Shown: positions 25,712 to 35,259 of the stretch, in pieces
Layout of the letters: every line of letters begins with the position of its first letter
Position numbering within the stretch: position 1 is the first letter of the stretch
DNA from: UBA2030 sp049969475
Lineage (GTDB): Bacteria > Bacteroidota > Bacteroidia > Bacteroidales > TTA-H9
DNA length: 64,000 nt
NCBI GenBank assembly: GCA_049969475.1
Contig: JBMFOU010000018.1
Location: 6,225 to 70,224, forward strand
Direction: 5' to 3'
The notes under the pieces: model-generated
The model's database searches: none
What the model was told of the DNA's origin: nothing
Seen by the model: only the letters and a program-made list of their open reading frames with translations
Position numbers and translations under genes: made by a program

Positions 25712-26483
25712 TAAAACAATATACGAGCAGCATAACTGGGAACAATTGGACTCCAGTCGGTTAGCGCCTAAGATCCAAAAAGTGCTTGAAAATATTCCGG
25801 CCGATGTACACACTATTATTGATATAGGTTGCGGGAACGGAGTAATTACGAATGAGTTAGGAAAGAAATACCAGGTACTGGGTGTTGATAGAAGTCGGCG
25901 GGCGCTCGAATTTGTGAGTACGCCCAAGCTGGAAGCTTCATGCGATGCGGTTCCCGTAGAGGGACCTTTCGATATGGTTTTCAGTTCAGAGCTGCTCGAG
26001 CACCTACCCGATCAGGTGTTTTTTGATACTATCAAAGAGTTTAAACGCTTGGCAGGAAAGTATATTTTTATCACGGTTCCTAATGGCGAAAACCCCGATA
26101 AACTCTCCATCCGTTGCCCTTCATGCGGATACATCTTCAACCGTCCCAATCACCTTCGTTCATTCAGATTGCAAGATTTTGAAAAATTATTTCCGGAATA
26201 CACCATTAAAAATTCCTTTTCTTTTGGTAAAAAAGTAAGGTACTATCATCCGCAGCTTTTGAATCTGAAACGAAAAATAAGCCCTTCTACCGCATGGATT
26301 CCTTACTACTGGATTCCCCGAACGGATCGGCAGGCCCTCTGTCCCCGCTGCGAGCACAGTTTCTTTTATCCCTGGCGCTTCCATCCACTGGCTTTTGCGG
26401 TGGATGTCGTCAATGTGCTGGTATCGCCCAAAAAGCCCTATTGGCTCTTTGTGTTGATGGAGAAAAGGGCAGCCTATGTTTGA
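25704..26483 (+). CDS. SAM-dependent methyltransferase with two CxxC pairs
   Basis: The 259-residue product has a class-I SAM-binding motif TIIDIGCGNGV near residue 35, the second acidic strand VLGVDRS, and the post-motif FDMVFSSELLEHL. Two cysteine pairs, CPSCGYIFNRPNHLR (near residue 136) and CPRCEHSFFYPW (near residue 214), could bind one zinc ion, as in methyltransferases acting on sugars. It overlaps the glycosyltransferase by eight bases and the flippase by eight, so it belongs to the glycan operon and probably methylates a sugar. The substrate is unknown. Confidence 0.82.
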   Translation: MDNKTIYEQHNWEQLDSSRLAPKIQKVLENIPADVHTIIDIGCGNGVITNELGKKYQVLGVDRSRRALEFVSTPKLEASCDAVPVEGPFDMVFSSELLEHLPDQVFFDTIKEFKRLAGKYIFITVPNGENPDKLSIRCPSCGYIFNRPNHLRSFRLQDFEKLFPEYTIKNSFSFGKKVRYYHPQLLNLKRKISPSTAWIPYYWIPRTDRQALCPRCEHSFFYPWRFHPLAFAVDVVNVLVSPKKPYWLFVLMEKRAAYV

Positions 26484-27957
26484 CAAGTTCAAACTTTCCA
26501 CGCAACAAATCCTTATCTACAGCCTGGGCAATATAGCCACCAAGGTTGCGGGTTTTGTGCTTCTGCCCTTGTTTGCTACTCATATCCCCATCAACGATTA
26601 TTCGGCCGTAGTATTGCTGGAGCCTGTCTGGCAGCTATTGTCGGCGGTTTTGGCATTGAGTCTTCCAACGGCCTTACTTCGCTGGTTGGCCCCAGAGCAT
26701 GATATCCAGCGGCAGAAAAGTTTGGTATTTACCGTGCTGGCAGCTCTCTTGCTTTTGCTCATTGTATTTAATCTGCTGGCCTGGCCTATAAATCACTTCC
26801 TGGCTAATCGGGGATTTTATTCAGATATAAATTACAAAAGCTATCTCAATATTTCCTTTCTGCTGGTTTCTTTTGATATATTAAATCTGTTGGTTCTTAG
26901 TTTACTGCGATTTAGAGAAAAACCTGTACAATATGTGGTTTTAAATATCATAAAACTAACCGCCAATATTTTATTAAATGTATTGTTTCTGGTAAAATTT
27001 AACCTGGGTGTAGCGTCTGTATTTCTCAGTCAACTGGTAGCCAGTATATTACTAAACATTCTATCTTTGCCGTTTTTGCTTCGCAACCTCAAACTGGTTT
27101 TTCTTCCTGGGCCACTACGCGAAATGCTTGCTTATGGTTTTCCTCTGATTTTTACCACCGTATCTTCTATTGTTCTATCCCTTGGCGACCGTTATATTAT
27201 CGAACATTTTATGTCGTCTACCGATACTGCCATTTATGGTATTGGTTATAAATTCGGAGGAATTCTCAATATGTTTATCATTCAGTCGTTTCAGCTGGGT
27301 TTTTTGCCTTTTGCCTATAAAATGCTGAATGATCCCGGGGCTCCGCGTTTTTTTGCGCGAATGTTTACTTACTTCATACTGGCCCTTGTTTTTCCAGGAT
27401 TGTTACTGGCTATGTTTTCCCGCGAGATTGTCGTCCTTTTTACCCTTAATCAGCCAGGCTATTCAGCTGCTTACGCTGTTATTCCCATGGTGACCCTGGG
27501 CTTTATTTTTAAGGGGAGTCAATATTATTTCTCTTTGGGGCTACATTATGTAAAGCGAACATCCTACAATGCCTGGATAGTTATGTTGTGTGCGGCGTTT
27601 AGCCTAATTATGAATTTTTTGCTGGTCCCTCGTTTGGGGATTTATGGATCAGCTCTGGTGCTGGTGCTTTCCAATCTCTTGATGAGTCTGTTGTTTTATT
27701 ATTTTGCCCAGCGATTGTATCCTATTCGTTTTGAGTGGAAACGAGTAGGATTGCTCGCAGCGCTGGGGATAGGATTTTATGCGGTGGCAAGTATATTTTC
27801 GGGTATGAGTTTATACATGGGGTTGTTTGCCAAAGTTATACTTGCTTTGCTTTTCCCGCTGGGGCTGTATTGGTTCGGATTTTTCGATAAGGACGAGAAG
27901 AACCGGCTCAGGCAGGGCCTTCATGGGATATTATCATTCATAGGAATAGGAAAATAA
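26476..27957 (+). CDS. Polysaccharide flippase (MATE/Wzx-like, MOP superfamily)
   Basis: The 493-residue integral-membrane product has about 14 hydrophobic segments. It starts FKLSTQQILIYSLGNIATKVAGFVLLPLFATHI, the usual N-terminal helix pair of oligosaccharide flippases, and has a mid segment SLGDRYIIEHFMSSTDTAIYGIGYKFG. It is expected to translocate lipid-linked oligosaccharides across the inner membrane. Overlap with the methyltransferase and an 8-base gap to the next gene keep it within the same transcript. Confidence 0.9.
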   Translation: MFDKFKLSTQQILIYSLGNIATKVAGFVLLPLFATHIPINDYSAVVLLEPVWQLLSAVLALSLPTALLRWLAPEHDIQRQKSLVFTVLAALLLLLIVFNLLAWPINHFLANRGFYSDINYKSYLNISFLLVSFDILNLLVLSLLRFREKPVQYVVLNIIKLTANILLNVLFLVKFNLGVASVFLSQLVASILLNILSLPFLLRNLKLVFLPGPLREMLAYGFPLIFTTVSSIVLSLGDRYIIEHFMSSTDTAIYGIGYKFGGILNMFIIQSFQLGFLPFAYKMLNDPGAPRFFARMFTYFILALVFPGLLLAMFSREIVVLFTLNQPGYSAAYAVIPMVTLGFIFKGSQYYFSLGLHYVKRTSYNAWIVMLCAAFSLIMNFLLVPRLGIYGSALVLVLSNLLMSLLFYYFAQRLYPIRFEWKRVGLLAALGIGFYAVASIFSGMSLYMGLFAKVILALLFPLGLYWFGFFDKDEKNRLRQGLHGILSFIGIGK

Positions 27958-27965
27958 AAATATTT

Positions 27966-28958
27966 ATGGAAGCATATAAGTTGTTTACTTTTAATCGGGT
28001 AGTTGTGGTTGGCGGGGGAGCCATAGGAACTGCCCTTGCCAATGCACTGGCCTATAACGAAAAAACAAATACCCATATATACAGCATTGAGCCCGAAGTG
28101 GTGGATGAAATCAATAGTAGAAGACACAACACGAAATATTTCCCCGGGGTCAGGCTTATGGAGGGATTTACTGCCACGACGGACGTTGAGGTACTTCGGC
28201 AGGCCGAAGTTGTATTTATGGCTATTCCATCGGTAGCGGTGGTTGATTTTGTTCGCAACTATGCGTCATTACTTCAACCCGAGGCCACAATTGTCAACCT
28301 GGCCAAGGGTTTTGGCCCTCAGGGAAGAACCATTTCTGAGGTACTAACAGAAGAGTTTCCTTTTGCGGTAGCTGCCATGAAAGGGCCTTCGTTTGCCCGA
28401 GAGCTCATACAGGGAAGTCCTACGGGCTTCACCATTGGTTGCACCCAGCCCGGCCTCTGGCATGCTTTCGAGGAACTGTTTGAACCCACTCCGGTATATG
28501 TCGATTTTTCGAAAGACCTTCGGGGTGTTGAGCTACTAAGTATTCTAAAGAATATTTATGCCATTGCCGTAGGCATTATGGATGCGCAGTTTAATACGGC
28601 CAATCTGCGTTTTCTTTTCCTTACGCGGGCCACAGCCGAAATGCGCGAGCTTATGCTTATGTACGGAGGGAAGAAACCCACCATGTTTAAGTACTGCGGA
28701 TTTGGTGATTTCGGACTGACGGCTCTCAACGACCTGTCGCGCAACCGCACCCTGGGATTGCTTATTGGTAAAGGATTTTTTAATGAGCAGATTTCGGAGA
28801 AGGTTTTACTGGAAGGGAAAATTGCCGTAAATATTTTCTGCGAACATTTGCAGGGTCGGGGCCGATTGGCGGAGTTTCCTATTATTCAGGGGATTTACGA
28901 AATATTTAATGGCAAGCTCGACCGGGGAGCCTTTGCCCGAAAGATGCTGTCGAAATAA
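27966..28958 (+). CDS. gpsA: Glycerol-3-phosphate dehydrogenase family protein (GpsA-like)
   Basis: The 330-residue product has the NAD(P)-binding VVVGGGAIGTALANALA near residue 13, VFMAIPSVAVVDF, the MKGPSFAREL motif and the catalytic-lysine segment LLSILKNIYAIAVGI near residue 193. FKYCGFGDFGLTALNDLSRNR matches the GpsA C-terminal domain. The reaction would be reduction of dihydroxyacetone phosphate to sn-glycerol-3-phosphate for phospholipids. Several consensus positions differ (KGPSF instead of SGPNF; LRFLFLTRATAEM instead of the usual ALITRG), so this may be a divergent or specialised copy. It ends three bases before a converging gene. Confidence 0.8.
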   Translation: MEAYKLFTFNRVVVVGGGAIGTALANALAYNEKTNTHIYSIEPEVVDEINSRRHNTKYFPGVRLMEGFTATTDVEVLRQAEVVFMAIPSVAVVDFVRNYASLLQPEATIVNLAKGFGPQGRTISEVLTEEFPFAVAAMKGPSFARELIQGSPTGFTIGCTQPGLWHAFEELFEPTPVYVDFSKDLRGVELLSILKNIYAIAVGIMDAQFNTANLRFLFLTRATAEMRELMLMYGGKKPTMFKYCGFGDFGLTALNDLSRNRTLGLLIGKGFFNEQISEKVLLEGKIAVNIFCEHLQGRGRLAEFPIIQGIYEIFNGKLDRGAFARKMLSK

Positions 28959-28961
28959 GGG

Positions 28962-30257
28962 CTATCGGAGCTGTTGGATAATTTGAGCCAGACGATGAGT
29001 AAGGGCCGGCCGGGAATATTTTACGGCGGCCTCTGAGGGTACGTGTGTCTCGCTCCGGTGTTGATAAATTTCTAATAACCACTCAGCCAGAGCCTCCGCA
29101 TCGTCGTAGGCAATCATTCGCCCTGCACCGGTTTCACTCAGTATGGCGGCCGCATCTCCCTCCACGGGCCCCAGCCCTGCGATAGGAACCCCCGTGGCCA
29201 GGTATTCAAACAGCTTTCCGGTGAGTATGCCCTCGTTATTACTTACCTTGGGAATAATCAGCAGCAAAGCATCGGCACATTGCATGCGGCTTATCGCTTC
29301 GCTGTGGGGCACATAGGGACTGATTTTTACTCTTTCCCCTAAGTTGCATTTTATAAATGTTTCCTGCAATTGAGGAGACGCCTTGCCCACTACCTGAAGT
29401 ATGATGTCCTGAATGCTATGCCTGTTGCTTAATATTTGAAAAGCTTTAGCCAATGCCTCCACCGGATAATCGGACGAGAGCGTACCCGTATAAACCAGGG
29501 TGAATTGCTCGTTTTTTCCCCGGCAGGGCTTTTCGGGGAAATCCACCGGGTCGTAGCCGTTAGGAATTACATGGATTTTTTCTGGGGTGATGCGGGGCGA
29601 CTTGGTGAGAAAAAGCCGCTTAAGAGCCTCGCTGACCACAAGGACAGCATCGGCTTCCTCGAGTACCCGGCGCTCGTAGGCCGCATCTTTTTTTCTGATC
29701 CAGGGCAGATGCCGAAATTCCTTGTAGTAATAAATGTCGGTCCAGGGGTCGCGCAGGTCGGCAATCCAGGGAAGGCCAGTACGTTTTTTCAGTTGCTGGC
29801 CGGCTAATTGGGTGCTATGCGGAGGCGACGAAGTGATGAGGGCCAATGGTTGGTATTTTCCGATGACCTCCAGGGCCTGTCGTATGAGGAATCGGTTCCA
29901 TCCCCTTCGTGGGTCGGGGACAAAAAGGTTGCCCCGGATGAAACGTGCCAGGGTTTCCAGGCGACCCGGCTTTCCCTCACCGGCAAAACCGGGCTTGGGC
30001 ATTTTATTTTTCCCGGTCAGTTTTTCATATAGGGCGAAAGGCTCGAAGGTGGGGGTTCGAAACACCAGGGCCTCCGGGGGTATGTCCTTTTCCAGTCCGG
30101 GATCCAGCAGGGGGTAATAGGCCCTTTCGGGATCGACGGTGATGACTAGCGGTTGAAATCCTTGCGCTGGAAGGTATTTTACAAATTTGAGCGGGCGCTG
30201 AACACCGGGTCCCCCACTGGGTGGCCAGTAATACGTTATCATCAACACCCGCTCCAT
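28962..30257 (-). CDS. GT4-family glycosyltransferase
   Basis: The 431-residue GT-B enzyme has an N-terminal YYWPPSGGPGVQRPLKFVKYLP segment typical of GT4 enzymes of capsule and LPS loci, ITSSPPHSTQLAG, WIADLRDPWTDIYY, HVIPNGYDP and, in the C-terminal half, VYTGTLSSDYPVEALAKAF and GILTGKLFEYLATGVPIAGLG. Donor and acceptor are unknown. Three bases downstream of the YfhO gene on the same strand, so the two are co-transcribed and likely act in one glycan or glycolipid pathway. Confidence 0.9.
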   Translation of the reverse strand: MERVLMITYYWPPSGGPGVQRPLKFVKYLPAQGFQPLVITVDPERAYYPLLDPGLEKDIPPEALVFRTPTFEPFALYEKLTGKNKMPKPGFAGEGKPGRLETLARFIRGNLFVPDPRRGWNRFLIRQALEVIGKYQPLALITSSPPHSTQLAGQQLKKRTGLPWIADLRDPWTDIYYYKEFRHLPWIRKKDAAYERRVLEEADAVLVVSEALKRLFLTKSPRITPEKIHVIPNGYDPVDFPEKPCRGKNEQFTLVYTGTLSSDYPVEALAKAFQILSNRHSIQDIILQVVGKASPQLQETFIKCNLGERVKISPYVPHSEAISRMQCADALLLIIPKVSNNEGILTGKLFEYLATGVPIAGLGPVEGDAAAILSETGAGRMIAYDDAEALAEWLLEIYQHRSETHVPSEAAVKYSRPALTHRLAQIIQQLR

Positions 30258-30260
30258 AAC

Positions 30261-32729
30261 TCAGGATTTCTTCTCTGCTTTAGTAAAAAAGGCTTTTTTC
30301 ATTTCGATGGCCAGCATTCCCATGAAAAGGAAGAGCAGGAGCAATGAGCCGGCCAGGGCTATTTTTTCACCTATGAAGTATGCCCTGGGCTCAAACCGAA
30401 ATTCGAGGGTATGCTTTCCTTCGGGAACAACCATGGCTCTGAGCACATAGTTGGCCCTGAAATGAGGCGCCGGATTACCGTCTATATAAGCCTGCCAGCC
30501 ATGTGGGTAATAAATTTCGCTGAATACGGCCAGTTGCGGTTTGGCGGCTTCATATTCATAAACCAGCTTGTTGGGCTGATATTCCCTAAGCCGAATGTGA
30601 GCCGTGGAATCGTGAGTTATTGTTACTCCCTGAAGATAAGAACTGAAGCGTTGGTCAACGATGGCAGTTTCGGCCGGCAGGAAGTTACTTAGGGCCTCCA
30701 TCTCTTCATCGGCATTTTTTACCAGTCGGTAGCCTGCCACAAACCAGGCATTGCCCAGGGCATCCAGGTTGATCTGTACTTCCGGTTGTCCATTCTTTCC
30801 TTTTAGGATAAAATATTTGGTATTGAGCATGTTGAGCACTTGTAGATTGTTTTTGGCAATCTGCAGTTCGATGAGTTCCTGGTAACGTTTAAGTTTGGCC
30901 CCATGGTACCCCCCAATCGATTTGTGGAAATAGGAAGTGCGGGCATCATTGAAGGTGTTGGTAGTCAAATTGAGCACCCTGAAATGGGGGTCGGTATCTT
31001 TCAGAATAAATTTATCAGCTTCCGTAGGATTGAAAAAGGCTTCGAGGCGTCGGGGACTCTCGAATTTCGATTCATTTACATAGCGTTTATTTATAAAGAA
31101 CAAATCAGCAAATACAAGTATGCCCAGCCCGGCAATCAAAATGGTCTTGTTTACTTTGCGGTTAATAGCATAGAAAAATAGGAGGAGGGCACCGAGGGTT
31201 ATGAAAAAGAAGCTGCGGATGGCATCGGTTTTAAAGATATCCATTCGAATATCTTTTAAACTGGCAATAAAGGCATTGAGTTGAGCCGGGTCGGTGCCTT
31301 GCTTGCGAAATTCGTCGAATTGTTGCACTTCCTGGGCAGAGAGGAAGTTGAAGAAAGTTCCGGGCATCAGGTAAAACAGAAGTGATAATCCTCCCGTGAG
31401 GGCATATGCGATTATGAGGTATTTTTGGAAGGTCTTCTTTTCCGGGGCCGAATCAGGTGGGCGACTTATGATTTGCCACAAGGCCAGCACAGCCAGCAAG
31501 GGCATGGTGAGCTCTGCAATAACCAGAATCATCGATACGGCTCTGAATTTATTGTAGAGCGGAAAGTGGTCGAGGAAGAAATCGCTCAGGGGCATGAAAT
31601 TGCGTCCCCAGGCCAGCATAATAGAGAGGATCGTAGCTACCAACAATCCCCATTTAAGGCTGCCCTTTACCCATAGTAATCCCAAAACAAACAGGAAGAC
31701 AATGAGTGCTCCCACATATACCGGTCCTGAAGTAAAGGGCTGATCGCCCCAGTAATGGTTCCATTGGGCCAAGGTCTTACGAAAAGCGGGGTCAGCTTTT
31801 TCGAGTGCTTTTTCATTATTTCCCAGGTAATCGGTAGCGCCTCCTTTCACGTTGGGAATCAGTAGCGACCACGACTCTCCTACACCATAGCTCCACTGGG
31901 TGGCATAGTCCTTGTCGAGTCCAGAGGTCTTAACCTCCATGTTGTGTGTGAGCTCCGATTTGCCCCGCGTGGTTTCCTTGCTGTATTCCAGTGTGGTCCA
32001 CAGGTTGGTAATATTGGGCAAAATGGCAAGTAAAGCCGCCACAATCAAAACCCCCGTCGCTTGGCTGAAAGCCAACACTTGTTTATTACGAATGGCATCC
32101 ACCAGAAAGCCTATCCAGAGAATGAGCACTATGAGCAGGAAATAGTAAGCAATTTGTAGGTGATTGGTGTAAATTTCAAGGGCTGCAAAAAGGGCCGTAA
32201 GTATGCCTCCGGTAAGCAGTCGGCCTCGCAAGGTGATAAGAATGCTTCCGAGCAAGGGTGCCATGTAGGCAATGGCGTGGGCTTTGGTATTGTGTCCTGC
32301 TTCAAGAATAATTATGAAATACGTTGAAAATCCGTACGCCAGGGCCCCGACTATCGCCAGCCAGGGACTCACCCCCATGATAACCAATAGGAAGAAAAAG
32401 CCTAAGAAGTATAAAAATACATAGTCGGCTGGCCGGGGCAATCCCAGACGGAAAAACCGGTCAACATAGGCCATCAGATTGGCTTTGTATTTCACCGAAA
32501 TCTGATAAGCCGGCATTCCTCCGAACATGCTATTGGTCCAAAGGGCTTCCTTGCCGGTTTTTTCCCGGTAATCCTGGATTTCTTTCGACATTCCTTTAAA
32601 GTTGGTAATGTCGCCCTGAATGAGTTGTTGTCCCTGAAAGAGGGGGGTAAAAAGTAATACGGTGGCCAGCAGAAAGATTATGAACGCTGCCAGATAGGGA
32701 ATAAGTTTACCTACAATTTGTTTGTTCAT
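30261..32729 (-). CDS. YfhO family membrane protein
   Basis: The 822-residue product has about 12-14 transmembrane segments and a soluble C-terminal part rich in beta strands. It has the YfhO features GDITNFKGMSKEIQDYREKTG and WTNSMFGGMPAYQIS near residues 40-75 (the first periplasmic loop), and FSEIYYPHGWQAYIDG near residue 760. Members resemble GT-C membrane glycosyltransferases and in Bacteroidota are common near glycan genes; no catalytic residue can be assigned with confidence. Preceded by a perfect two-part promoter. Confidence 0.85.
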   Translation of the reverse strand: MNKQIVGKLIPYLAAFIIFLLATVLLFTPLFQGQQLIQGDITNFKGMSKEIQDYREKTGKEALWTNSMFGGMPAYQISVKYKANLMAYVDRFFRLGLPRPADYVFLYFLGFFFLLVIMGVSPWLAIVGALAYGFSTYFIIILEAGHNTKAHAIAYMAPLLGSILITLRGRLLTGGILTALFAALEIYTNHLQIAYYFLLIVLILWIGFLVDAIRNKQVLAFSQATGVLIVAALLAILPNITNLWTTLEYSKETTRGKSELTHNMEVKTSGLDKDYATQWSYGVGESWSLLIPNVKGGATDYLGNNEKALEKADPAFRKTLAQWNHYWGDQPFTSGPVYVGALIVFLFVLGLLWVKGSLKWGLLVATILSIMLAWGRNFMPLSDFFLDHFPLYNKFRAVSMILVIAELTMPLLAVLALWQIISRPPDSAPEKKTFQKYLIIAYALTGGLSLLFYLMPGTFFNFLSAQEVQQFDEFRKQGTDPAQLNAFIASLKDIRMDIFKTDAIRSFFFITLGALLLFFYAINRKVNKTILIAGLGILVFADLFFINKRYVNESKFESPRRLEAFFNPTEADKFILKDTDPHFRVLNLTTNTFNDARTSYFHKSIGGYHGAKLKRYQELIELQIAKNNLQVLNMLNTKYFILKGKNGQPEVQINLDALGNAWFVAGYRLVKNADEEMEALSNFLPAETAIVDQRFSSYLQGVTITHDSTAHIRLREYQPNKLVYEYEAAKPQLAVFSEIYYPHGWQAYIDGNPAPHFRANYVLRAMVVPEGKHTLEFRFEPRAYFIGEKIALAGSLLLLFLFMGMLAIEMKKAFFTKAEKKS

Positions 32730-32764
32730 GATTCAATGCGTTATGATGTAATCAGGGAAAGCTG

Positions 32765-32796
32765 CAAAGATAACAAACCCATCGGGCCAGGCCAAA
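32765..32796 (-). promoter_or_regulatory. Promoter of the yfhO-glycosyltransferase operon
   Basis: On the minus strand TTTG (32793-32796), exactly 20 bases, then TATCTTTG (32765-32772). Both boxes match the Bacteroidota consensus. Confidence 0.75.
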
Positions 32797-32843
32797 ATGC
32801 TTGCTCAAAGCCTTAATATGGGAAGATGTGTTGATACCCCATG

Positions 32844-32884
32844 AAAAATGAAAGGGTTGCCGGTATTTGCTGCGGCAACCCTTT
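32844..32884 (-). terminator. Intrinsic terminator of the S46 peptidase gene
   Basis: An 11-bp perfect stem (AAAGGGTTGCC at 32851-32861 with its complement at 32874-32884) is followed on the minus strand by CATTTTTCAT. It lies 22 bases after the stop codon. Confidence 0.88.
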
Positions 32885-32906
32885 CGGTAGATGAGCTTAC
32901 TGGGTA

Positions 32907-35144
32907 TTATTGAACTATGTTCAATTCATCAATCAGGCGTTGGCAGCCTCCCAACTTATCGATGATGAACAGTACATAGCGGATGTCAACTGAAATGGTA
33001 CGCTGGAGGTTGGGTTCGAAAGCTATGTCCCCACTCATGGCTTCCCAATTGCCGTCGAAGGCGATGCCAATGAGCTGCCCATTGGCGTTAATGACCGGGC
33101 TTCCGGAGTTTCCTCCCGTAATATCGGTGTTGGTCAGGAAGCAGGTAATGATGTCTTTTTTACCATTTATTTCCACACCGTAACGGCCAAAGTCTTTCTT
33201 TTCGTAGAGCTCTTTAAGTTTAGCATCCACCACAAATTCGGGATTCGAGGGGTCTTCCTTTTCCATGACACCTGTAAGGGTGGTTACCAGATCGTAGTGA
33301 ACGGCGTCGGCGGGATAGTAGTCGAGTACACTGCCATAGGTCATGCGCAAGGTACTGTTGGCATCGGGGGCGTAAAACTTTTCTGGGTTCATTTGCCTGA
33401 GCCCGTCCACAAAGAGGCGATATCCTTTATTCATAATCTTTTCAGGCTCAGTATTCTGGGCCATAAGTCCCATGTAATAGCTTCTCACCTTCGCAGCCAT
33501 GTCGAAAGCGGGGTCTTTGGCCATTTTTTTGGCAGAAGGATGGGCCAGGAATTCATTCAGTTTTTCTTGCGAGGCAAATATACTCTTGCTATATACCTCT
33601 TCGGCCCAGCGATTGAAATCACCCTTGTATTTTTTCTCGAGACGCTGGAAAATATCGGGGCGGTATTGCTGACCTACATTATTGTAATAGAGCTGCATAA
33701 GTCCGGCAAAAAGTTTCTGGTCGGTGGGGGCGTTGTAGTCTTTGTAAAAGTCGGCCGCCCGTTTTTTGATTCTTTCAATCGTAGCGGTGATTTTTTTGTC
33801 CAGCTCTTCTTTTTCAGATCCCTTGGCTTTTTCTGCTTTTTCGAGAAGATCGTAGAGACCGGAGGTGCGCATGGCGAACAGGAGGATTTCAGGTCCCTGA
33901 AAGACAGCTTCCATCATATAGGTCTGCGGAATTACATAGGGAGCCTGCTGGCGCATTCCCTGACGAATAAACTCTAATGCCTCGCCATACTGAGCTTGAC
34001 GTTCTGGATTCTGTCCGGCCCATTTCAAAAATTGGTCTTCAATTTTCCTTTTTTGTTCAGCCACGTTGAGGCGTTTTAGCCCCCGGGTCTGGCCAATGAA
34101 ATATTTCCAGTAGTTACTGGTTTGGGCATATTTGGCCGCATACATCAGATTGATACGGGGATCGGCATCCATGTCTTCCTTCATGATTTTTAGCTTCAGG
34201 TCACGGATTTTAACGATAGTTGGGTTGGTTTCGTTGATGGCCTGTTCTACGCCCCAGGAGGTCATGAAGCGGTCGGTGCTGCCAGGAAAACCCCAAATCA
34301 TGGCATAATCATCTTTTTGAACTCCTTTGAGAGAAATGGGAAGGAAGTGTTTGGGTTTTAGCGGTACATTGTCTTTGCTGTAAGGAGCAGGTGAACCGTC
34401 GGGGGCAGTGTAGATTCTGAAAATGGAAAAATCACCCGTGTGCCGGGGCCACATCCAGTTGTCGGTATCGCCGCCAAACTTACCGATGGAAGATGGGGGA
34501 GTTCCTACTAGGCGAACATCCAGATAGGTTTGATATACAAAAAGATAAAATTCGTTACCAAAGAAAAACGATTTAACGGTGCAGTTGTATTTTCCATTTT
34601 CTGAGGCTTCTTTTTTAATTTCCTCCATGGCCTTGCTAATAGCCTCCTCCCGGGCGTCTTCACTCATGTCAGGGGTTACATGTTCTAAAACACGGCGGGT
34701 TACATCCTCCATGCGTACCAGAATGCTGGCTGTAAGTCCTGGATTGGGAAGCTCCTCTTCGAAACTCATGGCCCAGAAACCATTGGTAAGAATGTCGTTT
34801 TCCAGGGTGCTGTGCTCTTGAATGTAACTATATCCGCAGTGGTGGTTGGTGAAAACCAGGCCCTGATCGGATACAATTTCACCTGTGCAGAAATAGCCTT
34901 CGGGTTGACTGCCTGCAGCCAGCCCTACCACTGCATCTTTCAGGCTTGAATGATTGATGCTGTATAGTTCTTCGGGTGTGAGTTTAAGGCCTTTCTTTTG
35001 AAGATCAGTATAGTAGAGTCGATCTACAAACATAGGCAACCACATGCCCTCGTCGGGAAGAGCGACGGGAAAGGCCTGGGTTTGGTATATGCCCATGGTG
35101 AGCACCAAAGCCAATAAGATTTTGGAAACAAGATTTTTAATCAT
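32907..35144 (-). CDS. S46 family dipeptidyl-peptidase (DPP7-like)
   Basis: Secreted serine exopeptidase removing dipeptides from peptide N-termini; important in protein-feeding Bacteroidota. The 745-residue product has a signal peptide (MIKNLVSKILLALVLTMGIYQTQA), the catalytic His in TNHHCGYSYIQEH (~residue 101-102), the Asp region GKFGGDTDNWMWPRHTGDFSIFR, and the nucleophile Ser680 in TGGNSGSPV. The residue after FD at 698 is Gly (IAFDGNWE); in known enzymes Gly here goes with DPP7 (hydrophobic P1) and Arg with DPP11 (acidic P1), so I call it DPP7-like. Own terminator; divergent from the ROK gene. Confidence 0.92.
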   Translation of the reverse strand: MIKNLVSKILLALVLTMGIYQTQAFPVALPDEGMWLPMFVDRLYYTDLQKKGLKLTPEELYSINHSSLKDAVVGLAAGSQPEGYFCTGEIVSDQGLVFTNHHCGYSYIQEHSTLENDILTNGFWAMSFEEELPNPGLTASILVRMEDVTRRVLEHVTPDMSEDAREEAISKAMEEIKKEASENGKYNCTVKSFFFGNEFYLFVYQTYLDVRLVGTPPSSIGKFGGDTDNWMWPRHTGDFSIFRIYTAPDGSPAPYSKDNVPLKPKHFLPISLKGVQKDDYAMIWGFPGSTDRFMTSWGVEQAINETNPTIVKIRDLKLKIMKEDMDADPRINLMYAAKYAQTSNYWKYFIGQTRGLKRLNVAEQKRKIEDQFLKWAGQNPERQAQYGEALEFIRQGMRQQAPYVIPQTYMMEAVFQGPEILLFAMRTSGLYDLLEKAEKAKGSEKEELDKKITATIERIKKRAADFYKDYNAPTDQKLFAGLMQLYYNNVGQQYRPDIFQRLEKKYKGDFNRWAEEVYSKSIFASQEKLNEFLAHPSAKKMAKDPAFDMAAKVRSYYMGLMAQNTEPEKIMNKGYRLFVDGLRQMNPEKFYAPDANSTLRMTYGSVLDYYPADAVHYDLVTTLTGVMEKEDPSNPEFVVDAKLKELYEKKDFGRYGVEINGKKDIITCFLTNTDITGGNSGSPVINANGQLIGIAFDGNWEAMSGDIAFEPNLQRTISVDIRYVLFIIDKLGGCQRLIDELNIVQ

Positions 35145-35202
35145 AAAATCAGGGGAATTTAAAATTAATGTTAGTTAGTGAAAAAAATACAATAAGTGGG
35201 TT

Positions 35203-35210
35203 CAAAATTA
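35203..35210 (-). promoter_or_regulatory. Candidate -7 element of the S46 peptidase gene
   Basis: The minus strand reads TAATTTTG (TAnnTTTG), 58 bases before the ATG. No -33 match at the expected distance. Confidence 0.45.
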
Positions 35211-35259
35211 CCAATTTTTTGGAAATTATTTGGTTTCTTTGCATGGAAAAAATTGAGAG

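Noticed and set aside
33297..33977. A 226-codon plus-strand frame inside the S46 peptidase region
   Set aside because: Shadow of the peptidase gene, His/Phe-rich low-complexity translation, no promoter.
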